Assembly: GCA_025024175.1 (NCBI GenBank)
Contig: QCXZ01000064.1
Coordinates: 52,287,325 to 52,351,324, forward strand
DNA: 64,000 nt
Source of the DNA: Rhyzopertha dominica
Taxonomy: Eukaryota > Arthropoda > Insecta > Coleoptera > Bostrichidae
Direction of reading: 5' to 3'
Shown: positions 9,323 through 21,917 of the stretch, one piece after another
Position numbering within the stretch: the first letter of the stretch is position 1
Layout: the number at the start of each line of letters is the position of its first letter
Program-made: the position numbers and the translations under genes
The notes under the pieces: model-generated
Databases searched by the model: none
Told to the model about the DNA's origin: nothing
Seen by the model: only the letters and a program-made list of their open reading frames with translations

Positions 9323-12164
9323 CTAACAAGTAGATAAATTCTCGCATGACATTACTAGCATTGTTTTTGATTACACTGGCCGACAAAGAAAATGTTTGTT
9401 TTAACATAAAGCTGACTAGCTTATTGTAGTAGAATGAACCTATCTAAACCCGAAGATGATTTTCTTGGTGCATTCAAAAAACTACGTATAGAACAGTAAA
9501 ATTTATAATTTATTGAAAAAATAATTTTACAAGTCTTTCAACCATATATATCGATTTTAAAAATCTGATTGCAGTATCTTAATCAGTGATTAAGGTTTGA
9601 TTCACTTTCTAAGTTGGGTCAGTGTTCCGATTTTTAGACCAGTGGATTTGGTATGTCGCCTTTAATTTACTGAAGTTTCCTATTTAAATAATCAGGTATT
9701 TGACAGATTCTTCAATTAAAAAGAAAAGAAGAAGTTATTGGTAGAATTGGAACGAAAAGTTAATTTATTTTGTTGTTTTGTTGGAATTCCGATTAAATTT
9801 TTGAAATGTATAGTGAGTTTTGTCGCTTTATAAGGTTACATTAGTAACTAGCGTAACTATAGAAATTGCCTTGAGAATTACGAAACGGTTTGAATTACCT
9901 TCAAGATATCGCAGAACATCTATTTCCCTAAATTTTGAACAAGCGTTCATGGTTTCAATATTATTATATAAACAAAATTGCGAAGATAAAAGTTGTAGAT
10001 AATAATAATCCGAATAAAGCATTATAAGTTATTTCTTGTACAACCTGTACAGAAGGCTGTTTGAAAACATTTAAAAATATTGGTTAAAATAAATAACGAA
10101 TATTTTCAATGGCTGTCTTACCACAATGAATATATGATAATCTGACAATCAACTTTTAGTTTAAATATTTTTTAAAGAATACAAAAACTTTAATTTTAGA
10201 AAACAATATTGAATCATAGCTGGAAAACAGCTCATACAAAAAGATAAGCTACACTGTTTTACGTATACCATAATTATCTTTAGCTTTTGTTTTTCGCGCT
10301 TTTGGTTAATAACGTTACGAGCACTTAGTGTAATAAATCATGCAAAATCAGTTATTCTGCAAAATGTGAATTTCCAACCTCAAATATTTTGAAGTATTGA
10401 AGCTTTTGCGCAATTCGCCGTTTTACGGCATAAAGGTTTCATTCAATTGTAGGTAGCTATTTACCATTTCTAATAAAAGCGCCTACACAAAATCTTAATA
10501 TGGAAAAAAGCGTGGAGTAGAAACGTTTCATATCTAACACTGCATGTTTACAGTGAAAGCGAAATACGCACATCTCTCGAATTGAATCCTTCACACGAGG
10601 AAGATTTGCAGATTCCCAGTACACTTCTGCGCCTTAAACGCAGAATGACAAATAATTGCTTATTTATCTACCTCACATATGGGGTAAGCAAGTTTTACTG
10701 CTCAGCTTTTTACGTAGAAAGATATTACGCAGAAATACATGCACCAGTTCATAACTACTACCAGATATTCGGTAAGATGTGTTGTTAAGTACACAGGGTA
10801 TGCACCGAATTTGTCTTTGTGATTCAAGAAAAAGGAAACACAGGTAGCCCTTACTAGAGCGCGTAGATAACTAAGTCACCGCAGGTTTTATTCTACTGAC
10901 AAATAAAACACATAAAATCATGTACAGGGTGAGCAATTAAGAGAAGTGGTCCGCCTTATTTTATCTTATGTTCTAGTAGCCGTAAAGCACCTAAACAAAG
11001 TTACCATGAGAAAATGCCGGACATAATATTCAAGTTCTCAGAGAAACCCCAGATTGCGTTAGAAAATTTTTAAAATACAAAATTTATATTTCTTGAACAT
11101 TCCATTTGTGTACTAAACGTTTTCTTTGTAAAATGTCAAATAAGGTTATATCGAGGGGTGAATGTTGAAATACAAAATGCCTTACATTTGCCTTGGCTTA
11201 ACCGATTTATATGGGCAAGGCATAATTTTCAAGAACTTTTATTCCTTTGTTAAGTATAACGTTAAGTGCTAGCAGTTTATGTAGTGACCTCATACGGATT
11301 TTTCTCAAAATTCTTAAATACAATATGAGACTTCTTACACCATGTAAAGGAAGATTAAATGTAAATTAAACTTGTGTTAGAAGTTTAAAAATTATACTAA
11401 ATATCCGGTAGCAATAAGAATAAATTTCTTCAATTTAACACTGACTATAATTTGTAAAATTGTTTGCCATATTTTTCTATGCATAAATTAGCTCTTTATC
11501 TAGCTGACAAGTCCATTCTTTCAACTTTTGCAAATAGATTATTCCTTTCATTTCTAAAACAATTTTTAGTGTCGTTTATACATAGTTGTCGGTCGTACCG
11601 TATAAACTACATCTTCTATTTTATCCCAGAAATAAAACTCTATAGTTACAACATAGGCCAAGTTATGGAGCTGAACATGAAAATATGCGTTGGATAATGT
11701 TGTCTAAAAAATCTTGCTACAATGTTTGCATTTTGCTGGTATTTTAAATCGTCATACAAAACGCCCTTAATTTAAAGTAGGCATTTTTAGATTAGTAGAT
11801 AACTGTAAAGAACACATAAAATCTAATGGGATTCTAAACGACTGACACTTAAAGATAATTAAATAGAAGTGTTTTGTTTCCAAAATACCACTCTTTTTGG
11901 CATAGCGCCATTAGATCCTGGGAACCTGCAATGGAAGAAAGAGTAGCCGTTTTGTATAATACTTCTTTCTATTTAATCTTCAATACCAATCTTATAACAC
12001 CAAAAACATATGAAAATGCGTAATTAGCAAATTAAATCTATATTGAATTTTCAATTTAATGATGTAGAAGGTCTTACATCAGTACACTTCAACAACTGAA
12101 GCAAAATCATCGATATTTGGCTAGCATTAATAAAATAGCAGTACCTACTCAGTACGTAAATTAA
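9323..12164. other. No recognisable gene
   Basis: A+T-rich with dense stops. At about 10924 a TACAGGGTGAGCAATT word resembles one end of the ACAGGGTG-ended elements at 20.4 and 37.98 kb, without a matching partner. Open frames at 9820, 10582 and 11464 show no family motif. Confidence 0.4.
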
Positions 12165-13335
12165 TTGCCCTGCTATCTAGTGGTATATGTCGACTTACGG
12201 CCAATAAGCTTGCTTCCATTTCATTCCATTCATTTTCACATCCTTTGCACACAGAAGGCGAAAGTGGTAGTTGCGAAATTTGAGGGTGTTCACAGTAAGG
12301 TCTCCCAGGTGTCGATTTTGGGGCCATTGCTATTTTGTTTATACATTGGCGATTTAGACAAACGTGTTTCAGATTAAGATGGCATACTTATGTAGATGAT
12401 ACGCAATTGTACACATCGATAGAAACAAGTGCCATAGAAGTAGTGCAGAATATAAATAGAAACAATGATGCCCTTCAAAACTGGTGTACACTTATCTTAA
12501 ACCTTCCAAGACCACTGTCAATCTGTTGGAATTCTGTTAAATTAATCATAAACAGCTTTGATATACCTTTAACTAAGCAGTTTCACTATTTATGTTCGGT
12601 TGTGTGAAAAGAGTTATTCTGGTCTGAAAAGGTTATATAGAACCCATGTTTAACAATGGCCGACATATACAGACTACAGAATGCTAGTGTAAGGTACTGT
12701 ATTAACTTGTATAAGCTTGACCACGTAACACTATATGTTGTTAAAGCTTGTTGGCACAACATTACAAACAGATTCTACTCAGATGCAAAAGATATTAATT
12801 CATAAATGCCATAGTTATCCCAAGGCATAGTACTGAAAAATTTAAGACTTCTTTCACCTATTTAATCACAACGTATAATGTAAAAATGGAATCTAAAAAC
12901 TAGAAGTCTAACTTACTTCAAAACACACCCCAACAGTACCTACTTTGTGAACAATAGCACTGTGAAATGTAAATTAAATTGCGAATTACATTGTTATGTT
13001 ATATTGTTTTGCATATATTAGGGTATTTTATATGACTAGTGTAGTATATGTATATCTTTCAAGGATGTATGAATGTGTGGACGAGTTGCGATGCGCAGGT
13101 ACAAGACAGGGAGTGATAGAGAATAAGCTGAAGGTGCATGTAGACGTGATTTCGGGTGTTGAATAAATAAGGGTTTAAATTGTAATACAGTGTTTAATTT
13201 CCACGAACTCATAAGAACATTACAACTAGTATAATATGGTTGCTAAAGAAAAACAGTTATGGTGATCTTTCAATCTTTCTTTGCACCTCACATTTAGCTA
13301 CAAAATAAAGTACTCTTATTCTTATTATTTAACAC
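12165..13335 (+). pseudogene. Second LINE RT relic (Jockey/CR1-like), internally deleted
   Basis: An RT motif DLRPISLLPF is encoded at about 12192-12221. It should be followed by SK and about a hundred residues of fingers/palm. The frame instead passes quickly to SILGPLLFCLYIGDLDKRVS (about 12310-12370), the box before the active site. The catalytic YVDD is at 12389-12400, one frame over, in HTYVDDTQLYTS, followed by NRNNDALQNWCT and a thumb segment to 12607. Further on, after stops, RLQNASVRYCINLYKLDHVT (about 12670-12730) matches the C-terminal RT region of Jockey/CR1 elements. ATAAATAAG near 13165 and AATAAAG near 13302 are possible 3' ends. The deletion boundary resembles that in the 2975-4014 relic. 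Confidence 0.7.
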
Positions 13336-14699
13336 TAAAGTTTATAGAAATTATTGAAAATGAAATCACGTCCAATTAAATCGATTAAGCCAAAACCGAG
13401 ATATTACACAAATCTATTTCCGCACCAGAGTGATTTTAACTACTGCATATCTTTATTACGGCAAAGGTGGCAGAAATATGATTTTTACGACTTGTAAATA
13501 CTGTAGCGAAATTTCGAAACAAATTCCACCGATTTTTGTAACTGCTTTTATTCAGTAATGTTTTTCCTACAGCTCTAACATTACTGCTGGCATACGAGAT
13601 AACACCGGCCACTTTGCTTAGTTGCTGACCTCGTACATTCAAAGATGCATATACTTATTATAATTATTGCAATTAAACAAAAGTATTCATTGAGACTGTA
13701 AGCAATGCAGTACATAATAAATCTTGTTAGTACTCTGTATTTTTTCTTTTGTAGGCAAAATTAATCCATTCTATAATACCGCACGTTTTTCATTGAACAG
13801 CTTTTATCGTTTCAGCTTCGCGGGTGATGTTAATAAATTGGTGTAGTGTTGCGTGAAAACGATTTTTCTGTTATTATACTTTATGCTTCTCTGATATCGA
13901 TAAGAGTCTAACGACAGACGCCTATGTAATTCTTTTCGGGAACGTAGTGTGGTTAGTGGTTAGACTCACTTTAAGGGTGCGTATAATATTTTTTCCCTGA
14001 TGTTGAATTTATCACTTAAAGTATTGCGCTACGTTAGTACTTAACAGACTATGCACGTTCGAAGATGTATAGCGGTTGAAATGGTGAACGTTTGCGCCCC
14101 CTTTAGGTGAATCAATCGTAGATCCATTGTAGCTAAGTCGGTGTCACACTCAGGGATATTCCCATAATCGAAAACAAAAAGATAAAAAAATTTGATCTTT
14201 TTCATGTAGTAGTCATTCGGATGAAGGTTTGCTTTAAAACAAAATAATTACATCGCACGTTTTTCGAGCAACAAGTAAACATACATCCAGCAAATGTAGA
14301 ATGCTGGCGCCTCCACCAAATATTTGTATTGCATTATCATCGTCCAGTGAAACCAGTAATAAGCAAACAGTCTAGCTGCAGCATAATGTGAATCAATCGA
14401 TTAAACCAAATCAGCACTGCGAGTGTAAACGCTTCGATTAAATGGATCACTAACGAGTTCACACTTCAATACCTCTGTTATTTTAACAATATCGGGATCG
14501 CAAAAAGTTCACTGTTTACAAAAGAATTATCGCGAGTGTTTACCATAGACCTAGTGCCTGTGGATCAGGAATACGTAGATATAAGCTTATAAAATATCCC
14601 ACTGAGATACACTTATTCCTTAAGTTAAAAATCGCTAGGAACCTGCACTAGGTCGGTGTCTATCACAGTTATAGACCGCCTAGCTCCCAGAGTTCCGCT
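13336..14699. other. No gene; possible regulatory block at 14.0-14.5 kb
   Basis: No coding similarity. Around 14050-14480 the sequence is less A+T-biased and carries homeodomain/forkhead-like words (AAGTAAACATAC, AATCAATCGATTAAAC, CGATTAAATGG) and TTGCGCCCCCTTTAGG. These are short, common words, so any regulatory reading is speculative. Confidence 0.25.
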
Positions 14700-14880
14700 T
14701 AGATAGCACTGCGGGCATCTGTCCTTCAATTCTCACATGCACCAGTCCTCCCGCCGCGGTCATAGGCGACGATCTGCCGTCGTCACCTTGTTCTTTACTC
14801 CTGCCTGATGAACCCAGCAGAGCGAAACTAGTCGTAGGGTGAGAGTGAACTGACCAGTGACCAGGCCAAATGATGATTAT
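14700..14880 (+). repeat. Possible PLE 3'-end fragment
   Basis: G+C-richer than its surroundings. CCTGATGAACCCAGCAGAGC is followed by GAAACTAGTCGTAGG, the order CTGATGA then CGAAAC seen in hammerhead-bearing PLE termini. No endonuclease or RT coding is recognisable beside it, and the helix between the two core words does not pair cleanly. Confidence 0.35.
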
Positions 14881-16984
14881 TTTATGAATTATTTTAAATC
14901 TAAAAAACGGTCGAATTCCGGTTATCAGAAATGTATCCTTACTTGAATATCCTAAATGGAAAATCCTTTTTTACAAGATTGACGGATTATTTTTTTAATT
15001 TTAACTCCATCCTAATACCCATATGCCAGGTTATGCGCTTTGTTTCCTAAATGTTTCATGTTATTTTCAAGCAAAAATCTTGCTTCCACTTGTTGCAAAA
15101 GCGTTCATCGCTATTAATATATTCAATATGACATCTTCAATTCTATTATTTAATTACCGATAGCTTCGTTTTTTTCGAACGTTACTGTGTTGATACTTTG
15201 AAGTTTAAAGTCAGAATTTCAATTAATTTATTCCGTTTATGTACGTGACCTCACTCTGATATGGGTATAGAACCGCATTTCAAATGCAACTAATACGTAT
15301 GTTTTGGTATTTGCAACCACTAAATAACGAGAAATTATACAAAATATCTTTAAGAGTACTTTAGAAATTAACGGTAATACAATCGAATTTGTTGACAGCA
15401 TTAGAATTAAAGTGTTCATTATAGCAATTGTTAATGACTGTTTAGAAAACATATGGCTGATGTGATACAATCTACCTTCTGTAAATTGATTGCGAAAATG
15501 AATCCTTGCGATATAGTTATATTATCAGTTCTATCGTATTACTTTGTTGTGTACTCTTTTCACCTTTACTAGGCATCGAAAAGAGGGCTTCAAAAATACA
15601 AAATGCCCATTTATGTACGTTTCATATGCGGCTCGTCTTTTTAATCGGTTCCAACCGGTTTCAATTATTATTTTAAAGATCATTTCATTATAACATAATA
15701 AAACTGTATAATCCTTTAGCATCTAAAAATTAACGCAGTAGCTACCAGCTTTTAGAAGCCTATTTGTGCCCAATTTTTGACCAAACAAATGAATAATAGG
15801 CATTAAAACATATTTTCCAGTTTTTGTTATTTCTTGAGTGATGTTTACAGATGTAGTTAAATGTAGGAGTATACCCACTGGCTAAATTTGACATTATATA
15901 TATTTTTTTTCAAATAAAGGCATAATATATTACTACTTTTCAGGAATAATGAATTCCAAATCATTACAACGTATTCTGTAAATGGCACGTACACATGTGT
16001 GTTTGTGCTGTGTTAAATGGATTCACCGTGGTAACAAAAAGCGACAGAATCCGCTTTAAAACGCGTCCGTTTCATCTTAAAAAAGCAGCCTAAACCTCAG
16101 CGCGCGTTTTCACATCTAAACATTTCACTTTGTCACTGCAGCCATCTTTTTTGCCTCACATCCCGCATTAAAAGAATGATCTGAATGTTGCACCCTTCAG
16201 ATAAAACTTGAAGCTTACAGAAACGTGAAGCTAAACCTGATATTTTGCCAAGGTTATCATTACGGCAAATAATCAGGTGTAGTTCAGTGCTAAATGTGCT
16301 ATTATACTTTTAACTTTTGAAAAATTGATATTACTTACCAACTATTGCTATATTATTGAGTGAACAAACATAACTTTACATTGAATTTATTTTTTAGTGG
16401 GATACTGTGGTGACTGAAACTGTAATGTATTTGTTATTTTGAATAGTGTTACGAAAGCTAATAAAGCTCTCAAAATAACTACATTTTAACTACAACTATG
16501 TAGAAAACTACCAAACTTACCCATTGTTATTGTTAAAAAATAGCTCTTATGGAATCAAGTTATCGCTTTATCCACGGAAGATTAAAGAGAAATTTAGATT
16601 ACCACCTACTTCCACCTATAGTACAAAGGGACTGACACCCACTGCAATATTTCTGGATAAGGTGGTCCAAAGAACTCGTTAGTGAATTATTAGAGTGTTA
16701 GAAAGTGGAAATTGGTATACTCAAAGCAGCAAATAAGAGAATTGGTTCTATTAAACTGAAATAAGGTCCCACCGTTTAATGGAAGCCGGTCGAAGTAATT
16801 CAGTAGTACAGTGCCTATTTTCACCAAAAGCACGAGTGCTAAAAGAGGGCAACAGGATATGTTTACTGCATTTAGTAGTAAATTCAAAAACCAAAAATTA
16901 ATAAAGTATTCTACATAGTGTTGCCGCTGAGATAAGAATTTATTGGTATGGTCTCGAAATTCGAGATCGAGATTAGCATTTTTA
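14881..16984. other. No recognisable gene
   Basis: A+T-rich, all frames broken. Short open frames at 15237, 15531 and 16690 (minus) show no motif. Confidence 0.4.
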
Positions 16985-17060
16985 CAAGGACGAATGCCTT
17001 CAGCGTCTATAATATAAGATAATATTTTCTCTGAAAGATCGCTGTTTTCCGAAAGTATAT
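16985..17060. repeat. Dispersed repeat E, fragment
   Basis: ACGAATGCCTTCAGCGTCTA, TAAGATAATATTTT and AGATCGCTGTTTTC match parts of both ends of the small element at 36726-36862, joined together here. It is a short relic of the same family. Confidence 0.5.
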
Positions 17061-18317
17061 CGATTTACATATATAGGTTTATAGTACAGTAATTATAAAC
17101 TACACTGTTTATATAGTGATATGAAGGATATGATTAAGCAGTATGGGAATTAGGGAATAATTATCAAACAAGTACATTTCGTACCTAAGGCAACGAAGAG
17201 TTGTGCAAATATAATATACACAATCTATTATTTTTATTGATCTATTAGTAAATAGAGAAAAGCGAAGTTTAGAGGTACATATTTCAATATCAAAATAATT
17301 CAGCCAAAGTGCATTAGTGTACAAGAATATATATTTAGGCATTCTAAATTACTCTTATTAGGGTTTTCTATGATAATTTAATTAGAACTAAAACAACATT
17401 TAGCTTTTATTTCGTTTACAAGCGAAACATCCGGCGATTTAAAGGGACAAAATATGTTCCTTGTACCACTTACTTGACACCAATTCTTACATATCAATTT
17501 AAATCTAATTCTATGTTGACTTTTAGGACGTCGAATTATTATTATAAATTGTCACGCTAACAAAACATACAAACTAAAGACAAGGTTTAACCGCTTCAAG
17601 TACGGCTACTAAGTGACTTCTAAAACTGCACTTCTAGTAGATTGACAAACATTGGTACACGAGTATACAGGAGCAGCAGAATGCAGTAATAAATGAGACG
17701 TGAAACGACGTATTGCTTCATGAAAACAATTGTTAACCCCGCATCGTGAAATAGCAATAAAGCCTTGAATAGCTGCAACTAAGACCTCAGCTACCATTGT
17801 AAGACGCTTATTGTTTGTCAGTTTGAAGGTAATTATCATATGGGGTGATAAAGTTGCATTTTATATCTAAGTTGTTACAATAACGGTAAACCGTTAAGTT
17901 TTATTTTATCACCACGTTCTTTCGTTTTGTGTCAGAATACGAAAACTGCCACGAAGGGGAGCGTTTTATCACAAATAATGTTACATTGAAGCAGTAATCG
18001 ATTTTCGTACAATCTAAAATAACTGGCTAGCTAGATACAGAGTTATTTTGATATGCCATTTATTTTACTTGAAGGTCAAAGAAAACTGCTGTGATGCAAA
18101 AAATGAGTTTCTTTATTAGTCAACACCTTTTTGTAACAAAATGTTTCAAACTCTGGTGGCAAACGCAATGAAAAAGTATACATTCTTCTATAATTAACAA
18201 ATAAATGAACAAAAAATAAATACTCTTCTTTGTATAACAAAAAAAGAAACATTTCACTAGGTGTTTATAGATTCCTAATCGTCTTCACACCTCTCACATT
18301 CATACAAAGGTCGAGAA
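17061..18317. other. No recognisable gene
   Basis: A+T-rich. The minus-strand 76-codon frame at 17609-17839 has balanced composition but no family motif I recognise. Confidence 0.35.
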
Positions 18318-18339
18318 CCTGACCTGACCTGACCTGACC
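18318..18339 (-). repeat. Short (TCAGG)n run, C-rich strand on plus
   Basis: Four and a fraction units of CCTGA, in the opposite orientation to the run at 7136. It lies about 630 bases from a longer run at 18967. Confidence 0.75.
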
Positions 18340-18479
18340 ACAAACCCAGTTTTAACGCGTTATGCAGCAGATCCGGTCACTCCTTAGTACGGGTAGTCAC
18401 AATTACAAATACCTACTGCGCAGGTCATCATAGTCTCCTTTCATTTTCTTCTTCACTTCACTCAACAACATGTAGGCAT

Positions 18480-18520
18480 CTGAGCTGTCGAAACGCTTTG
18501 GTTTGCGACTTAGACGTTCT
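18480..18520 (+). repeat. PLE-like CGAAACG word
   Basis: GAGCTGTCGAAACGCTTTGG resembles the CTG...CGAAACG segment of the PLE tails elsewhere in the window. No coding relic is adjacent, so this is a weak call. Confidence 0.25.
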
Positions 18521-18966
18521 GGTCTTTTCGGTGCTCCGGATATTGAGGAAAGATCGCACTTGGGTGAAAGAACAAGGGGAGCGTGTAAAATTGCTCGTTT
18601 ATTTCCGTTTATATAGAATAAAAAGACGATAAAATCACAGTTTTGCAGTCATTGAGGAATATACTTGACCAAATGAGTGCCCCAAAGTGCTTTTGACAGC
18701 ACGCTTGGCCTTCTTAGTTAGGTCTTCTGGCTCTAATTAACGTATACCTACCCAAAACAAGTTATTATTGTTTAGACATTTATCTAGTTAACTTAAATAT
18801 GACAAAATAGTATGACTAAAATAATATTGACATTTGAGGTACTGATGATAACATCATAAAATATCGAATATTTATAGAATTCTGTTTATCTACGCAACGC
18901 TATTTTCTGCAGAAACTTTTACAGTGGTAGCGTAATCTACATGGCTTATTCTACGTTACTCATCAC

Positions 18967-19024
18967 TGACCTGACCTGACCTGACCTGACCTGACCGACC
19001 TGACCGACCTGACCTGACCCGACT
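18967..19024 (-). repeat. Longest (TCAGG)n run, C-rich strand on plus
   Basis: About eleven CCTGA-type units, mostly GACCT phased, with interruptions where GACC is repeated (ACCGACCTGACCGACC). It matches the beetle-type telomere repeat in sequence. The interruptions suggest an ageing interstitial array or an ordinary microsatellite; position inside transposon-rich DNA argues against a chromosome end. Confidence 0.8.
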
Positions 19025-19299
19025 ACCAAAATTTCTGTTAAACTGCGTTACGACAGAATCATGCTCCACATAGACGGCGGTTGCATCCAGCTCATTTGCA
19101 TAAGTGCCAAATCATTAAATTCTATTGATGTCAAACTTACCCCGAAGGGTGTCAAAGTTACCATCAAAGTAAAAGTCATTTCACTTGACGGTAATGTTTT
19201 AAGTTTAATAAAATCTAATAACGTTCTTTAAGTTTTTCTGTAAACTAATCTAATCTAAAACTTCAATATAAAAAGCGACGTTTAGTAGATAAATATATT

Positions 19300-19970
19300 A
19301 AAGTGCATATCTATGCTGTGCTGTCTGCATCGCGACCAACTGCAGAGATCTTTATAGCTCATCAGTGCAGTTTAGGTCTAGTGCAGACAGCACGGAATAG
19401 ACAGGCATTTTAATGTATGTCGGTTCTTGCCACTGATCTCTAAATAACTGGATGTCGCATAAGTCACTCAAAACTGTGATAAGTAGCCACCATGCCGCTG
19501 GTACTCGTACTATCAATTTAACGGCGCGTTCAAATTTTAGGTTAGATACTATATAATATGGTTATGAGTAAACATAACATCCAGTTTGTACTGAAAATGT
19601 TTCTTACTCAAACACTACAACGATCATCTTTTGGAAATCTGCAGACAGATGATGAGTTCACGATTTTAACCGTCAATCATTAACGTTATATTTACCGCAG
19701 AAGCGAACCTTTGTCAAAATTTTAGTACAAGGACCAGCGGCTAGGCGCTAAAGTGGCGTAAATCTATCACAAATTATTTACATGCATTTTGGTATGTAAG
19801 CGACATCCAGTTATTTAGAGATCAGTGGTTCTTGCCCGCTTGCAGTGGGGGCCTGCTGTCAGATTGATGTATGCAGGTTCATGTCAATTTGTCAGGCTAC
19901 AGGTCGCTTCCTTTAGGAAGTAGATCCTATAATGGCAGCTAGGTGGCTTTGTCATCATGTCAGTGTAATG
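19300..19970 (+). repeat. Dispersed repeat C, copy 2, interrupted by a MITE
   Basis: The left part (about 19310-19422) holds an inverted pair CTGTGCTGTCTGCA and TGCAGACAGCAC. It matches, inverted, 53734-53810. The right part (19866-19970) matches 9186-9291. Between them a 397-bp MITE has inserted at 19431-19827. The repeat ends near GTGTAATG at 19970. Confidence 0.65.
19431..19827. mobile_element. 397-bp MITE with 28-bp TIRs and 8-bp target duplication
   Basis: Terminal inverted repeats are exact over 28 bases: CACTGATCTCTAAATAACTG followed by GATGTCGC at 19431-19458, and its inverse at 19800-19827. The 8-mer GTTCTTGC lies immediately outside both ends (19423-19430 and 19828-19835), an exact duplication. 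An 8-bp duplication is typical of hAT, P and Merlin elements. The CACTG...CAGTG ends are closest to hAT-type termini, so I favour hAT. There is no coding capacity. It sits inside repeat C, so it is younger than that copy. Confidence 0.85.
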
Positions 19971-20401
19971 GTTTATTGCGACCACCGTTAATGGTTGATA
20001 CAAATCTTTAGGCGTAGTAATGTGTCAGATTACGGACATAATTGTGAATAGTACTAGCTGCCAGCACCCACGTTTTTCTAAGCTTCTCATAATTACATTA
20101 TCGCATCACTAGTGTGTGCGCCAGGTAAGAAGACAGACGTGGTGNGGACGACAGTTAAATCATTGGTGTGCGCGTCATTATTCATGGTCACAATTTCAGG
20201 CTAACGCGGCGAATAAATTTATTACCTGGCCCACCCATGCGTTTCGCTCCGTTCGAATTGTGGACGATGTTACATTCCTAAGGTCTGCCTTTTTTCCTGG
20301 CGCGNACTTTATGTATCGCATGAACGCAGGAACNTGCACTGCAAAGCCATTCATTCATTCATTTTGTTTGAGGTTTAAGATTAAATTAAATTACATTCCA
20401 G

Positions 20402-21917
20402 ATATACAGGGTGTCTCTAAATTCGATGTCATAATTTCTAGTGCGTATTCCTGACGTGAAATCATGACGAAAAGTCTATATAAACATGTGTCCGAAAATG
20501 CTTCATTTTTGATATACAGAGTGTTGAAGTTAAAAATAAGGTTTCGATTTCTTTTATCTTTTACAGAACGGTTTTTTAATCTTTACGAATTTTGAGAGAA
20601 TGTTATAATAGATCACGGCTAATAATCTGGCATAGAACATTTTTTTTATATCTATAACAGAGGCGGCGTAGGGGGAGGGGCAGAAGGGTTTTCTCTTTGA
20701 AAAAAAGTTGTGTGAGATGTCAAAAAGCTCGTCACTATTTTCAGAAAGTGCAACAAATAGGGTACAAAAAAGGACCTCTTATTGCATTTCGCTAGAACAA
20801 ACCGCTTTCGAAAAAATCGACAAAACCTGAATTCCTACAGGTTGGCGTAAATAGACCAAAAACTAACTTTTTTTATTTTCCAAAGAAATTAACGTTTATA
20901 TGGCAACAATTTTTTGGAATTAATTGAATTATATCATGATAAATGGTCAAACACAATGATTACCACCATATCTAAACAGTGGCGGTAATTTGGAGGGGGG
21001 AAGAATTTTTTTTTATAAAAAGATTGTTTCCACATTTTTTAAACCGTTTCAATAATTATAAAGACCAGTAAAATATAAGAAAGAAAAATTAAATTAATTA
21101 AATTAAACTAATTATTTTTTAAAGCTAGATATGCAACTTGCATTTGGCGTTATTAAAAATCTTTAAAAAATGCAATTTCTTAATTTTACAACAGTGGCTT
21201 GTCTTAGCAGTATAAAAAGTAAATTTTTCTTCTTTTAATATTTTTAACTGATCTTCATAATATTTGAAACATTTTAAAAATGTGGAAACAATCTTTTTAT
21301 AAAAAGGACTTCTTGCTCCCCCTCCCCAAATTGCCGTCACTGATTAGATATAGAGGTAATCCTTAGGTCTGATCATTTGCAATGATATAGGTCAATTAAT
21401 TTCAAAAAGTTGTTGCCATATAAACGTTAATTTCTTTGAAAGATAAAAAAATTAATTTTTGGTCTATTTGCGCCAACCTGTAGGAATTCATATTTTCCCG
21501 ATTTTCTCGAAAACGGTTCGTTCTAGGGAAATGCAATAAGAGATCCTTTTTTGTACCTTATTTGTTGCTCTTTCTGAAAATAGTAACGAGCTTTTTGACA
21601 TTTCACACACAACTTTTTTTCAAAGAGATCACCCTCTGCCCCTCCCCGTACGGCGCCTCTGTTAAAGATATGAAAAAATCTTTTATGCCGGATTATTAGC
21701 CGTGATCTTTTATAACATCCAGCCAAAATTCGTAAAGTTTCAAAAAACCGTTTTGTAAAAAATAAAAAAATTCGATAATTTTTGTTTAACTTCAACAGTC
21801 TGTATATCAAAAATGAAGCATTTTCGGACGCATGTTTATATAGACTTTTCGTCATAAATTCACGTCAGGAACATTCAATAAAAATTATGACATCGAATTT
21901 AGAGACACCCTGTATAT
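20402..21917. mobile_element. 1.5 kb foldback element with ACAGGGTGT ends
   Basis: The two halves are inverted copies. The left end ATATACAGGGTGTCTCTAAA (20402) pairs with the right end, whose inverse begins the same way (21917), and similarity continues inward for about 680 bases. Landmarks occur in both arms: GAAAATGCTTCATTTTTGA, ATCACGGCTAATAATC, a G+C-rich GGAGGGGCAG, and CCTACAGGTTGGCG. The arms are about 20402-21085 and 21235-21917, around a short A+T-rich centre. Arms have diverged by point changes and small indels, so the palindrome is not recent. Open frames at 21125 and 21523 (minus) lie in the arms and are not coding. A TA target duplication is possible (TATACAGGG...CCCTGTATA) but ambiguous. 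Confidence 0.85.

Noticed and set aside
12145..12327. Minus-strand 60-codon frame
   Set aside because: Shadow of the plus-strand LINE RT relic.
21125..21855. Minus-strand frames of 71 and 110 codons
   Set aside because: They fall in the arms of the 20.4-21.9 kb foldback and reflect its repeats.
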